A stretch of DNA of 17,452 nucleotides from Clostridia bacterium (GCA_017503885.1 JAFVSF010000021.1:1-17452), one strand, 5' to 3'. Positions 6,712 to 12,746 are shown, numbered from the stretch's first letter. Notes: generated from the letters alone by a model not told the origin. Program-made: numbers and translations.

Positions 6712-7560
6712 ATGATGAACGCAAACCAAAAAGGCGGAACGTTTTTAAAAGACGCCTTAACATTATCTTCTATATATTACGCAGGCTACACCGTTAAAGA
6801 AAGGGGCGAAACAAAGCACGAAAGTGGTGCTTTTATCACTATGCTCTTCGTTGAAAGTGGAAAACTTGTCGTAAGATATCAAGGCGACAACCTTGAGGTT
6901 AAGGAAAACCATTTGGTTTTTATTCCTCCTTCTACCTCTTGCCTTATTGATAGCCAAACTAGAACGAGAACTTTTGCTTGCTCTTTTTCGGTTGTGTCGA
7001 GAATACCTCTTGATATTTTTGACAAAACATTTTTTGCAACGGGCTTAAAACTGCCACTGCTTAAAAGAATTACAAGGTCTGCATCTTTTCTTTTCCCTAA
7101 AAAACCTTCTAAGCAAAGTGCAAGCCCAATAGATGAGCATTTGGTAAAAAACTGCCTAGAACTTTTACTTATAGAATGCGTAAAGCCTGCCGATAAGTCG
7201 ATTATCGATAGCAATTACCCAATAATAGGCAAAGGCGAAACGGCAAAGGTTGCATCTGCCGTGCTAGATTACTTATCTCAAAACATACATAAAAGCGTCA
7301 GTTTAGAAGAAATTGCCGACGAACTCTTTTTCTCGGTTTCTTACGTAAAAACAGCCTTTAAAAAGCACACGGGCAAACCCGTTATGCAAGCGTTTAGCGA
7401 ACTCAAAATAAAGCGAGCACAAAAACTTATCAAAAAGGGCTTACACTTTACGCAAATTGCAAATGAACTAGGTTTTTCTAGCGAACAATATTTTTCCAAG
7501 GTATTTAAGTCGGTTGTGAAAATGACGCCTAGCGAATACAAAAAGAGTCTTATTAAATAA
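6712..7560 (+). CDS. AraC-family transcriptional regulator
   Basis: The 282-residue protein has the two-part AraC architecture. An N-terminal cupin-like sensing domain covers about 36-95 (HESGAFITMLFVESGKLVV, then a loop ending in VFIPPSTSC). A C-terminal DNA-binding domain covers about 178-280 with two helix-turn-helix units: SLEEIADELFFSVSYVKTAF near 197-216 and FTQIANELGFSSEQYFSKVF near 246-265, closing with MTPSEYKK, the family's C-terminal signature. An in-frame GTG at 6697 would extend it by five codons, but that codon overlaps the -10 box, so ATG 6712 (or 6715) is the better start. There is no Shine-Dalgarno sequence. Divergent placement suggests it controls the CBM9-like gene. The ligand is unknown, plausibly a sugar. 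Confidence 0.92.
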   Translation: MMNANQKGGTFLKDALTLSSIYYAGYTVKERGETKHESGAFITMLFVESGKLVVRYQGDNLEVKENHLVFIPPSTSCLIDSQTRTRTFACSFSVVSRIPLDIFDKTFFATGLKLPLLKRITRSASFLFPKKPSKQSASPIDEHLVKNCLELLLIECVKPADKSIIDSNYPIIGKGETAKVASAVLDYLSQNIHKSVSLEEIADELFFSVSYVKTAFKKHTGKPVMQAFSELKIKRAQKLIKKGLHFTQIANELGFSSEQYFSKVFKSVVKMTPSEYKKSLIK

Positions 7561-7578
7561 ACTACATATTAAAAACAC

Positions 7579-7618
7579 GAAAAGTTGTCGCTCATTGCAT
7601 TTGTAGCGCCAACTTTTC
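7579..7618 (+). terminator. Hairpin after the AraC-family gene
   Basis: GAAAAGTTG-T-CGCT (7579-7592) pairs with AGCG-C-CAACTTTTC (7605-7618), leaving a 12-base loop. No U-run follows, so it may act as an RNA 3' end or work together with the stronger hairpin at 7647. Confidence 0.5.
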
Positions 7619-7646
7619 TCATTTAAATTATTCTTACACAAAAGTT

Positions 7647-7687
7647 AAGCCCGATTTGGCGCGCTAAAATGCTAGCCAAATCGGGCT
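7647..7687. terminator. Bidirectional terminator between the araC-type and XRE genes
   Basis: AAGCCCGATTTGGC (7647-7660) and its exact complement (7674-7687) form a 14-bp stem. TT follows on the plus strand and AACTTTTG on the minus strand. It lies immediately after the convergent XRE stop codon (7689). The same stem sequence recurs at 9389-9420. Confidence 0.8.
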
Positions 7688-7688
7688 T

Positions 7689-7892
7689 TTAATCTTCTTT
7701 TCCTACTAAAAAATCTACCGTTACGTCAAAAAATTGCGAGATAATTATTAATTGAGAAATACTAGGCTCACTGTGTCCACTCTCCCAATGCGAAACAGCC
7801 ATTTTTGATGCGTTTAATAATTTACCCAAATCTGACTGCGTAACTCCTTTTTCTATTCGTAATTCTTTTAATCTTTCTTTAAATGCTACCAT
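7689..7892 (-). CDS. Small XRE-family DNA-binding regulator
   Basis: The 67-residue protein consists almost entirely of a Cro/C1-type helix-turn-helix domain. FKERLKELRIEKGVTQSDLG (4-23) begins the fold, the recognition region is NASKMAVSHWESGHSEPS (about 27-44), and the last part is FFDVTVDFLVGKE. The open frame extends upstream to 8060, but that part overlaps the divergent gene and promoter region and is not protein-like, so ATG 7892 is chosen. Its -10 box TACAAT ends 6 bases before this ATG, and there is no Shine-Dalgarno sequence, again implying a leaderless mRNA. Two GTAAC-N7-GTTAC palindromes lie between it and the divergent lipoprotein gene, one over its own -10. Autoregulation and repression of the lipoprotein gene are inferred. 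Confidence 0.9.
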   Translation of the reverse strand: MVAFKERLKELRIEKGVTQSDLGKLLNASKMAVSHWESGHSEPSISQLIIISQFFDVTVDFLVGKED

Positions 7893-7898
7893 GCATAA

Positions 7899-7904
7899 AT
7901 TGTA
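7899..7904 (-). promoter_or_regulatory. -10 box of the XRE gene
   Basis: TACAAT on the minus strand, with the predicted start on the A of the ATG at 7892. No convincing -35 is visible at 16-19 bases upstream. The box overlaps the first operator palindrome at 7902. Confidence 0.55.
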
Positions 7905-7918
7905 ACCAATTTTGTTAC
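7902..7918. promoter_or_regulatory. Operator O1, XRE-proximal 17-base palindrome
   Basis: GTAAC-N7-GTTAC, overlapping the -10 box of the XRE gene. It matches the second palindrome centred 30 bases away, about three helical turns. It is probably the autoregulatory site. Confidence 0.75.
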
Positions 7919-7925
7919 AAAATAC

Positions 7926-7954
7926 TTGACAGTAACAAAAATTGTTACTATAAT
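7926..7954 (+). promoter_or_regulatory. Consensus promoter of the Cys-repeat lipoprotein gene
   Basis: TTGACA (7926-7931), a 17-base spacer and TATAAT (7949-7954), a perfect match to consensus. The start is predicted near 7961, with AAGGAG within the 26-nt leader. The spacer is exactly the second operator palindrome. Confidence 0.9.
7932..7948. promoter_or_regulatory. Operator O2, filling the lipoprotein promoter spacer
   Basis: GTAACAAAAATTGTTAC, a 17-base palindrome with 7-base arms (GTAACAA/TTGTTAC). It begins the base after TTGACA and ends the base before TATAAT, so a bound repressor would directly exclude RNA polymerase. Confidence 0.82.
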
Positions 7955-7986
7955 AAAAATTGAAAACAAATAAAAAGGAGTTTATT

Positions 7987-9231
7987 ATGAAAAAGTTTAT
8001 TTTGTCACTGCTAACAGTTGTTCTTTGTCTTTGCATGATAGGCTTAACTGCCTGTAGCAAAAAACATGAGCACAGTTATACTAAAAAAGTAACACCTGCC
8101 ACTTGTACAACAACAGGATTTACAACACACTCTTGCTCTTGTGGCGATAAATTTACCACAAATAAAACACCATCATTGGGGCACACTGAGATTTCTTTAG
8201 AAGAAAAACCTGCAACGTGTGTTGAAGACGGTTTAACCGCGGGCATAAAATGCTCCACTTGCAACGAAATACTTGTATCTCAAGAGAGTGTTCCTGCAAT
8301 AGGACATACAGAAACAGCCTTAGAAGAAAAACCTGCAACATGTATTGAAAACGGATTAACAGCAGGTGTAAAATGTACTACTTGTAATGAAATACTTGTG
8401 GCTCAAGAAGTTATCCAAGCACGTGGACAACACGGAGAAACGGATAATCTTAATAAATGCACTATTTGTAATAGTTTTTGCGAAATAACCATGAACGCTT
8501 CTGAAAAAACTCAAGCAAATAAAGTTGAAAATCTTCTATACAATGCTACGTTTGATAGAACTAGCAATTCGTTTATAGTTTATTTTGCATTTGAAGACGA
8601 AAACGAAAACTATATAAAATCTGCAGGTTGTATATCATATTACTTAACAGATAGAAACGGCAATGTGTTATATGAAAACTATGCGAAGTTTAGAGAAGCA
8701 GATTTTGATGAAGAATCAATTTATACCCTTACTTTAAACTTGTCAGTTCTTGCCTCACTTAGCGAAACTTGCACCGACATCAACTTTAAAATATACAATG
8801 TTGGCTATTTCGATTTTGATTTCTGCAACTATACTATTTTGTGGAGTTATGACGACTTGAATGAAGTAAGCGAATACCTTGATGCTATAGATTATTATAT
8901 GGATCTATCTTATTACTATTATCAACAATCGCAATCTAGTAGTTATATGAGTTCTACTTATTATAGTATGGGAGCATCTGCAGTTTCTTCATCTTTACCA
9001 TACATCAAAAGCCTTTTATCTTTTATAAACGGAAAAGTTGACCTTCCTTCTTCTATTGCAGATGACCCTTGCTTCCAACAAAAAGTGTCAGACTTTTATG
9101 ATAGTGCTTTATCGGTAGCATCCGCAACTTCTTTCAATTACTCTTTTGCCATAAACCTATTACTCGTAAGGGCAGAATTTAGTTCTCTTAGTCTAGATTT
9201 TTACTCTATATCTTTAAATCTCTATAGTTAA
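7987..9231 (+). CDS. Lipoprotein with Cys-rich GHTE repeats and a Tyr/Ser-rich C-terminal region
   Basis: The 414-residue surface lipoprotein has a signal peptide at 1-22 and the lipobox LTAC with lipid-carrying C23. Residues 27-64 hold a diverged unit (PATCTTTGF, CSCG). Two near-identical 41-residue repeats follow, at 65-105 and 106-146, each with GHTE, EKPATC, GLTAG and KCxTCNEILV. Such H/C repeat arrays are common in surface proteins of gut Firmicutes; the CxxC pairs could bind metal or form disulfides. A further CTICNSFC occurs at 158-165. From about residue 170 to the end there is no family I recognise: acidic beta-rich sequence, then a stretch rich in Tyr, Ser and Gln around 308-335. 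The start is the ATG after AAGGAG, not the upstream TTG at 7960. The function is unknown; control by the divergent XRE protein is inferred. Confidence 0.88.
   Translation: MKKFILSLLTVVLCLCMIGLTACSKKHEHSYTKKVTPATCTTTGFTTHSCSCGDKFTTNKTPSLGHTEISLEEKPATCVEDGLTAGIKCSTCNEILVSQESVPAIGHTETALEEKPATCIENGLTAGVKCTTCNEILVAQEVIQARGQHGETDNLNKCTICNSFCEITMNASEKTQANKVENLLYNATFDRTSNSFIVYFAFEDENENYIKSAGCISYYLTDRNGNVLYENYAKFREADFDEESIYTLTLNLSVLASLSETCTDINFKIYNVGYFDFDFCNYTILWSYDDLNEVSEYLDAIDYYMDLSYYYYQQSQSSSYMSSTYYSMGASAVSSSLPYIKSLLSFINGKVDLPSSIADDPCFQQKVSDFYDSALSVASATSFNYSFAINLLLVRAEFSSLSLDFYSISLNLYS
8179..8424 (+). repeat. Two tandem 123-base coding repeats
   Basis: Units 8179-8301 and 8302-8424 encode the 41-residue GHTE...C...CxTC repeats of the lipoprotein. 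The reading frame is kept and most differences are at third codon positions, which suggests an older duplication maintained by selection. Confidence 0.85.
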
Positions 9232-9253
9232 TCTATAGCAAAACAACACACAA

Positions 9254-9282
9254 AAACACCTCTATTGAATAGGGGTGTTTTA
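9254..9282 (+). terminator. Terminator of the Cys-repeat lipoprotein gene
   Basis: AAAACACCTCTAT pairs with ATAGGGGTGTTTT across a 3-base loop, then ATTATT. It begins 23 bases after the stop codon. Confidence 0.88.
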
Positions 9283-9386
9283 TTATTGTAGACTTTTTCT
9301 TACCTTATATCGTAAACCGAGCGAACACGCAAATTCTTTGAAGCGCCTTCAATGATTTTAATTCTTCTTTCGCTAAAGGCTACAAG

Positions 9387-9422
9387 AAAAGCCCGATTTG
9401 GCACTTGCCAAATCGGGCTTTT
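9387..9422. terminator. Bidirectional terminator of the fucosidase gene; second copy of the 7647 stem
   Basis: A perfect 16-bp stem, AAAAGCCCGATTTGGC and its complement, with a 4-base loop. It lies 15 bases after the minus-strand fucosidase stop. The 14-base core is identical to the stem at 7647-7660. TTTTT follows on the plus strand and TTTTC on the minus strand. Confidence 0.9.
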
Positions 9423-9437
9423 TCTATAACGTTTTAT

Positions 9438-10631
9438 TTATTTTAAAGTAACTTCGGCAACTCTTATAAAGTGGCTAGTACCATATTTAAATGGAGTAAT
9501 TTTAAAGCCGTTTTTGGTCATTTCTGCCTTTTCGCCACTATCAATCCACTTAACCGACTTAATTTTTCTATCGGTTTTTATAACGATTTCTCTTTCCATC
9601 ATCGCACGTTGAACGTTAGCATCTGCAGTCATAAGTACGTCTTTTACAACAGCGTAAATCTTACCGTTTTCGCTCTTTAAAAGATATGCACCGTCACATT
9701 CGATATCAGCAGATTTTACGTCATAGATAAAGTTTTTGTTTTGCTTTACCCACTTGCCGACAAACTCGAGCATACATTTATCCATTGGTCTTATAGAACC
9801 GTCGCCCATAGGACCTACGTTAAGCAAGAAGTTACAGTTATAATATCTACAATCAACTAAATTTTCTATAATTTCTCTAACTGGCTTATAGTTGTAATCA
9901 TCCTCTGCATAACCCCAGTGGTCGTTTAAAACTTGACACATTTCGCCTGCTCTATGACGGTCGGAATTGTCAACGAAAGAAGGTTTACCTCTTTCAAAGG
10001 TAACGCTATCAATCTCTGGATGTCCAACTTTACCAAGTTCGGAAAGACCTGTATTATTTATAATCATAGCCTCTGGTTGATGCTTACGAATAGTTGCATA
10101 AAGTCTATCTTCTTGCCAATCTTCGTTTGGCTTAGACCACATTCCGTCAAACCAAAGTCCACCGATTTTTCCGTAGTTAGTACACAAAATTTCTACACTC
10201 TTTATAAGGTAGTCTATGTACGAAGGGAAATTCGTGTTATAGTCTGGATGCTTCCAGTCAAGCAACGTATGATAAAACATTGGAAGAATATTTGCCTCGT
10301 TGCAAGCGTCTACAAACTCTCTTACCAAATCTCTGCCACATGGAGAATGAGGAGCATCATACTCATTTAAACCCTTTGTGTCAAAAAGAGAAAAACCGTC
10401 GTGGTGGCGAGTTGTCAAAGTAATATATTTACAACCTGCTTTTTTTGCCAACTTAACAAGGTCTTTAGCCCAAGACTTTTTAACTTTAAATTTGCTTACT
10501 AACTTGTCGTACTCACTATCGGCAATCCCATGCACTGCTTTTGCCCATTCTCCCTTTGCCAACGTGCTATACAAACCAAAATGAACGAAAAGTCCAAAAG
10601 CTCTTTTTTCAAAACTAGTAACGTAATCCAT
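9438..10631 (-). CDS. Alpha-L-fucosidase, glycoside hydrolase family 29
   Basis: GH29 enzymes remove terminal alpha-L-fucose from glycans with retention of configuration. The 397-residue protein starts directly in the TIM barrel: FGLFVHFGLYS (12-22), TLTTRHHDGFSLFD (71-84, with the paired histidines typical of the sugar-binding pocket) and GGLWFDGMW (157-165), where D162 is the expected nucleophile. NCNFLLNVGPMGDG marks the end of the barrel, and a small beta-rich C-terminal domain follows. There is no signal peptide, so it probably acts on fucosylated oligosaccharides already imported. AAGGAG precedes the ATG at 8 bases. It has its own promoter, a nearby palindrome and a strong terminator. 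The family is certain; the linkage preferred is not readable. Confidence 0.93.
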   Translation of the reverse strand: MDYVTSFEKRAFGLFVHFGLYSTLAKGEWAKAVHGIADSEYDKLVSKFKVKKSWAKDLVKLAKKAGCKYITLTTRHHDGFSLFDTKGLNEYDAPHSPCGRDLVREFVDACNEANILPMFYHTLLDWKHPDYNTNFPSYIDYLIKSVEILCTNYGKIGGLWFDGMWSKPNEDWQEDRLYATIRKHQPEAMIINNTGLSELGKVGHPEIDSVTFERGKPSFVDNSDRHRAGEMCQVLNDHWGYAEDDYNYKPVREIIENLVDCRYYNCNFLLNVGPMGDGSIRPMDKCMLEFVGKWVKQNKNFIYDVKSADIECDGAYLLKSENGKIYAVVKDVLMTADANVQRAMMEREIVIKTDRKIKSVKWIDSGEKAEMTKNGFKITPFKYGTSHFIRVAEVTLK

Positions 10632-10662
10632 ACCGTTTCTCCTTAATAGAATTTACTTACAT

Positions 10663-10691
10663 ATTGTAACATTTTACAAAATATTTTACAA
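10663..10691 (-). promoter_or_regulatory. Promoter of the fucosidase gene with overlapping palindrome
   Basis: Minus strand: TTGTAA (10691-10686), a 17-base spacer and TACAAT (10668-10663). A TTGTAA-N4-TTACAA palindrome (10664-10679) overlaps the -10, and ATTTTACAA occurs twice in this stretch with a 13-base period. This is probably an operator for a sugar-responsive repressor, not identified here. Confidence 0.7.
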
Positions 10692-10748
10692 TACTTTTAA
10701 TAAATATTTGCAATGTTTTTTTGTTGACGCTAAATAGCCCCATTACAA

Positions 10749-10776
10749 TTGACAAATTTTTAATTTTGTTTATAAT
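10749..10776 (+). promoter_or_regulatory. Promoter of the YwaF-like gene
   Basis: TTGACA (10749-10754), a 16-base spacer and TATAAT (10771-10776), with the start near 10783 and GAGG upstream of the ATG at 10809. It is divergent from the fucosidase promoter about 60 bases away. Confidence 0.8.
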
Positions 10777-10808
10777 TATAAGCGTAATTATTTGTGAGGT
10801 TTGTTTAG

Positions 10809-11594
10809 ATGACGGCAGAAAACATGCTTGATTTAATAGGAAAATTAGGCTTATTAGTAGAAGAAAAGCCCAATGCCTTTGGGCTTTTTCATATATGCTG
10901 GCTCGTTGGCACGGCACTAGCCATACTTTTAGCCTTAAAATTTTACGATAAAAAACTGCTTAGAATTTCGTATATCATTACAGCCGTTATAATGATTGTA
11001 GGCGAGGTTTACAAGCAATATATTTTAAGTTATAACCAAACGGGCGAGTTTAAATATCAGTGGTATTACTTCCCTATGCAGTTCTGCTCAACACCTATTT
11101 ACACGTTTACTTTATGTGCAATACTTGGCAAGGGCAAACTTTACGACTGGCTTTCGGTTTACAATGGTACTTACTGTTTATTTGCAGGGCTTACCGTTCT
11201 TATGATTCCTAGCACGGTATACTCAAACTATTTAGGCGTTTGCATTCAATCTATGCTCCACCACGTACTTATGGTTATAGTTGGTGTAATAGCCCTTAGA
11301 ACTTATGCTAAAAACCTATCTATAAAAATGTTTTTAGGTGCGTTTGGAGTATTTCTATTCTTCTTTATAATTGCAGAAATTTTAAACTTTGCGATACCTA
11401 TGCTTACTTCTCAACAAGTAAATATGTACTTTATAAGCAAGGGTATGGACTTGGATATGCCAATACTCTCTCACGTAAAAAAGGCGTTCCCTTACCCAAT
11501 TTTTGCAAGTATGTACGCTATAATTTACACCGAAATTGCAATAGGAATTTCTTATCTGTTTTATAAGATTTCTAACCCAAAAATTAAATATTAA
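10809..11594 (+). CDS. YwaF/TMEM164-like (TIGR02206-type) integral membrane protein
   Basis: The 261-residue protein has about seven hydrophobic segments (roughly 24-46, 51-68, 88-106, 115-134, 146-163, 172-198 and 230-253) and no signal peptide, so it spans the cytoplasmic membrane. The motif WYYFPMQFCSTPIY (85-98), together with the MLHHVLM region (149-155), is what one sees in B. subtilis YwaF and its relatives, a family without an established role. GAGG lies 9 bases before the ATG. The start is further supported by its promoter. It is divergent from the fucosidase gene and ends in its own terminator. A terminator-like hairpin lies within codons 19-27. Confidence 0.8.
   Translation: MTAENMLDLIGKLGLLVEEKPNAFGLFHICWLVGTALAILLALKFYDKKLLRISYIITAVIMIVGEVYKQYILSYNQTGEFKYQWYYFPMQFCSTPIYTFTLCAILGKGKLYDWLSVYNGTYCLFAGLTVLMIPSTVYSNYLGVCIQSMLHHVLMVIVGVIALRTYAKNLSIKMFLGAFGVFLFFFIIAEILNFAIPMLTSQQVNMYFISKGMDLDMPILSHVKKAFPYPIFASMYAIIYTEIAIGISYLFYKISNPKIKY
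10864..10888 (+). other. Terminator-like hairpin inside the start of the YwaF-like gene
   Basis: AAAAGCCCAA (10864-10873) and TTGGGCTTTT (10879-10888) form a perfect 10-bp stem with a 5-base loop and one further T after the stem. In sequence style it matches the true terminators of this window, but it lies about 80 bases after the predicted transcription start, within codons that belong to the family's N-terminal region. It could attenuate transcription or could be chance. Confidence 0.5.
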
Positions 11595-11615
11595 AATTTT
11601 ACTCAATAAAAACTT

Positions 11616-11644
11616 ATGCGAGGCGAAATAATTTCGCCTCGCAT
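11616..11644. terminator. Terminator of the YwaF-like gene
   Basis: ATGCGAGGCGAA pairs with TTCGCCTCGCAT across a 5-base loop, followed by TTTTTT on the plus strand. The minus strand follows with AAGTTTTTA, so it may also serve the convergent pcp gene. Confidence 0.93.
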
Positions 11645-11678
11645 TTTTTATAAGAATATATCCTTAAACGCTTTTAGC

Positions 11679-12266
11679 CTATAAAACTTTAATCGCTGAT
11701 GCTAAAGCCCTTACTATTTGCTCTTTTTCTAAACTTGGCATTGTGCCGTCGGTTTGCTCGGGTAAAAAAGGTACGTGAATAAACCCAACTTTAACACACG
11801 TGCCGTTATACTCATGCAAAAGAGTGTATAAAACCTCGTTGCAAACAAAAGCCCCTGCGGAATAAGAAAGTTTTGACGGTACACCCTCTCTGTTTATCGC
11901 CTCTACCATTTCTCTTATTGGCAAATTTGAAAAATAAGCGTTCTCTCCGTCCTCTAAAATAGGGGTATTAATCGGCTTATAGCCTAGGTTATCGGGAATA
12001 TTAGCATCCATAAGGTTAATGGCGACAACCTCTAAGGTAACGGCGTTTCTTCCACCTGCTTGCCCTACGCAAATTATAACGTCGGGGTTAATTTCTTTGG
12101 CTTTTTTTAAAACGCAGTCTGCCCCACGCTTGAACGCCGTGGGGATTTCTAACTTGGTTAATTGACAATCGCCTATTTGATTTTCTAGTGCCAAAACGCT
12201 TTGCCACGATGGGTTTATATTTTGCCCACCAAAAGGCTCGAAGCCAGTAATTAAAAGTTTTTTCAT
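11679..12266 (-). CDS. pcp: Pyroglutamyl-peptidase I
   Basis: This is a cytoplasmic cysteine peptidase (family C15) that removes N-terminal pyroglutamate from peptides. The 195-residue product carries the full E-C-H triad: E79 in TLEVVAINL, C142 in GAFVCNEVLY and H164 in IHVPF. It has the N-terminal ITGFEPFGG and GQAGGR motifs, and its length is normal, slightly short of the usual 200-215. The ATG at 12266 gives the family start MKKLLITGFEPF, but no Shine-Dalgarno precedes it, and TATAAT directly abuts the ATG. That box cannot drive a transcript containing this start codon, so the real promoter is unclear. The gene lies downstream of tRNA-Arg and its terminator on the same strand. Confidence 0.94.
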   Translation of the reverse strand: MKKLLITGFEPFGGQNINPSWQSVLALENQIGDCQLTKLEIPTAFKRGADCVLKKAKEINPDVIICVGQAGGRNAVTLEVVAINLMDANIPDNLGYKPINTPILEDGENAYFSNLPIREMVEAINREGVPSKLSYSAGAFVCNEVLYTLLHEYNGTCVKVGFIHVPFLPEQTDGTMPSLEKEQIVRALASAIKVL

Positions 12267-12292
12267 ATTATACCAAACTGCAAATTTATTTT

Positions 12293-12326
12293 AAAAGCCA
12301 TTTTGCCTAGTGGCTAAATGGCTTTT
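12293..12326 (-). terminator. Terminator after tRNA-Arg
   Basis: AAAAGCCATTT (12293-12303) pairs with AAATGGCTTTT (12316-12326), with an inner GCC/GGC extension (12305-12307, 12312-12314). On the minus strand it ends in GGCTTTTAAAAT. It begins at the last base of the tRNA CCA end. Confidence 0.85.
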
Positions 12327-12401
12327 GGTGCACTCGCCGGGGCTCGAACTCGGAACGGAGCCGTCGGAGGGCTCTGTTTTATCCAATTAGACTACGAGTG
12401 C
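12326..12401 (-). tRNA. tRNA-Arg (anticodon CCG), CCA encoded
   Basis: The 76-base cloverleaf reads on the minus strand. The acceptor GCACTCG pairs with CGAGTGC, followed by A73 and an encoded CCA. The anticodon stem GAGCC/GGCTC holds the loop CTCCGAC, so the anticodon is CCG (decodes CGG). The T loop is TTCGAGC. Two A-C mismatches stand out: C12-A23 in the D stem (GTCT with AAAC) and A52-C62 in the T stem (CCGAG with CCCGG). The fold is otherwise intact. There is no promoter immediately before it; the terminator of the upstream DUF1292 gene ends only a few bases away. Confidence 0.93.
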
Positions 12402-12408
12402 ATAAAAC

Positions 12409-12427
12409 AAGCCTTTGAAAAAGGCTT
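12409..12427 (-). terminator. Terminator between the DUF1292 gene and tRNA-Arg
   Basis: AAGCCTTT pairs with AAAGGCTT across a 3-base loop, followed by GTTTTA on the minus strand. It lies 22 bases after the DUF1292 stop and 7 bases before the tRNA. The short U-run makes partial read-through into the tRNA likely. Confidence 0.75.
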
Positions 12428-12449
12428 ATGTCAGATTTTACTAATTAAA

Positions 12450-12746
12450 TTATTCTTCTTCGGTTAAAAGTTTTTCGTATTCAGCAAAAACTGCGTCGAT
12501 AATCTTATCGTCGGTAACGATATCAAATTTGTCCTCTTCTTCGTTTACTGGTGTAACCTCAAAAACGAGACAGTCTTCTTCCGTCATATCCTCTAAAAGT
12601 TCAACTGGTTGCATAATAAAATAAAGTTTTTCGTTTAAAGTAATCGACGCTATAACGTCAAAATCAACTTCTTCGCCTTGGTCGGTTACTAAAGTTACCG
12701 TAAAATCTTCTTCATTAAAATCTTCGTGTAAAATTTCTTCAGCCAT
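12450..12746 (-). CDS. DUF1292 family protein
   Basis: The 98-residue acidic protein matches DUF1292 (relatives of B. subtilis YrzB). The recognisable order is FTVTLVTDQGEEVDFDVIAS, NEKLYFIMQPVE, LVFEVTPVNEEEDKFDIVTD and DAVFAEYEKLL. There is no signal peptide or membrane segment, so it is cytoplasmic; the family has no established biochemical function. AAAGGAG precedes the ATG by about 10 bases. Its own strong promoter lies far upstream (12923-12952), giving an unusually long leader of about 170 nt full of hairpins. In many Firmicutes the gene follows alaS, yrzL and yrrK; here it stands alone before tRNA-Arg. Confidence 0.9.
   Translation of the reverse strand: MAEEILHEDFNEEDFTVTLVTDQGEEVDFDVIASITLNEKLYFIMQPVELLEDMTEEDCLVFEVTPVNEEEDKFDIVTDDKIIDAVFAEYEKLLTEEE

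Noticed and set aside
5988..7560. CBM9-like and AraC-type genes as part of a sugar-use operon with the fucosidase
   Set aside because: The XRE-lipoprotein block and several terminators separate them, and no transporter is present; only a loose theme is shared.
7893..8060. Upstream extension of the XRE protein
   Set aside because: It would overlap the divergent lipoprotein start and both operators and adds low-quality sequence; the HTH domain begins at ATG 7892.
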